This document shows positions 53,810-53,817 of a stretch of 53,817 nucleotides of DNA, in pieces. Made by a program: the position numbers and the translations under genes. A model generated the notes under the pieces. It searched no databases, was not told the DNA's origin, and saw only the letters and a program-made list of their open reading frames with translations. The stretch's first letter is position 1; the number at the start of each line of letters is the position of its first letter. Source of the stretch: Bacteroidaceae bacterium (GTDB taxonomy: Bacteria > Bacteroidota > Bacteroidia > Bacteroidales > Bacteroidaceae); NCBI GenBank assembly GCA_017615125.1, contig JAGAAS010000038.1, positions 1-53,817 of the forward strand, written 5' to 3'.

Positions 53810-53817
53810 TTATCAAC

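Overview
The window looks like a chromosomal segment from a member of the Bacteroidales, most likely Prevotella or a close relative. The evidence is two SusC/SusD outer-membrane pairs, many lipoproteins with Bacteroidetes-type lipoboxes, C-terminal tails resembling type IX secretion sorting signals, and promoters of the Bacteroidetes TTTG-N19-21-TAnnTTTG type. No species can be named from sequence reading alone.

Layout. (1) 1-6918: a short array of palindromic repeats, a promoter, then two secreted proteins: an Asl1-like glycosidase carrying a beta/gamma-crystallin-like domain, and a 1202-residue modular binding protein. (2) 7043-14090: a dispersed repeat, a promoter, then four genes ending at a strong hairpin terminator: an HExxH lipoprotein, a secreted protein with a sorting-like tail, a polytopic DUF6057-like membrane protein, and a TolB/PD40-type lipoprotein with a CxxCH haem motif. 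(3) 14291-36749: a 22-kb run of nine same-strand genes with small gaps, in the order FAS1 lipoprotein, SusC, SusD, three paralogous FAS1 lipoproteins, a fifth FAS1 lipoprotein, a SusC with an N-terminal OmpA-like domain, and SusD. It contains no glycoside hydrolase and no recognisable regulator. (4) 36762-44411: housekeeping genes, namely cell-wall amidase, MCE/MlaD lipid-transport protein, dnaA, class II (B12-dependent) ribonucleotide reductase and folB. (5) 44412-46050: 1.6 kb without a convincing gene, rich in inverted repeats. (6) 46051-51318: a 1755-residue CotH-domain multimodular surface protein. (7) 51846 to the end, minus strand: a small membrane protein, a lipoprotein and a partial, probably frameshifted gene.

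How the parts fit together. Most of the window builds the cell surface. The FAS1/SusCD block reads as an outer-membrane uptake or adhesion machine whose substrate is unknown. The OmpA-like extension on its second SusC suggests an extra contact with peptidoglycan. Three short arrays of 21-22 bp palindromic repeats each sit 90-230 bp upstream of the promoter of a surface-protein transcription unit (177-242, 14291-14360, 45839-45908). A second dispersed hairpin family with the loop CATACGGCG occurs in four intergenic gaps. These two repeat systems and the FAS1/OmpA-SusC locus are the most unusual content. All domain calls come from reading motifs by eye and have not been confirmed by any search.
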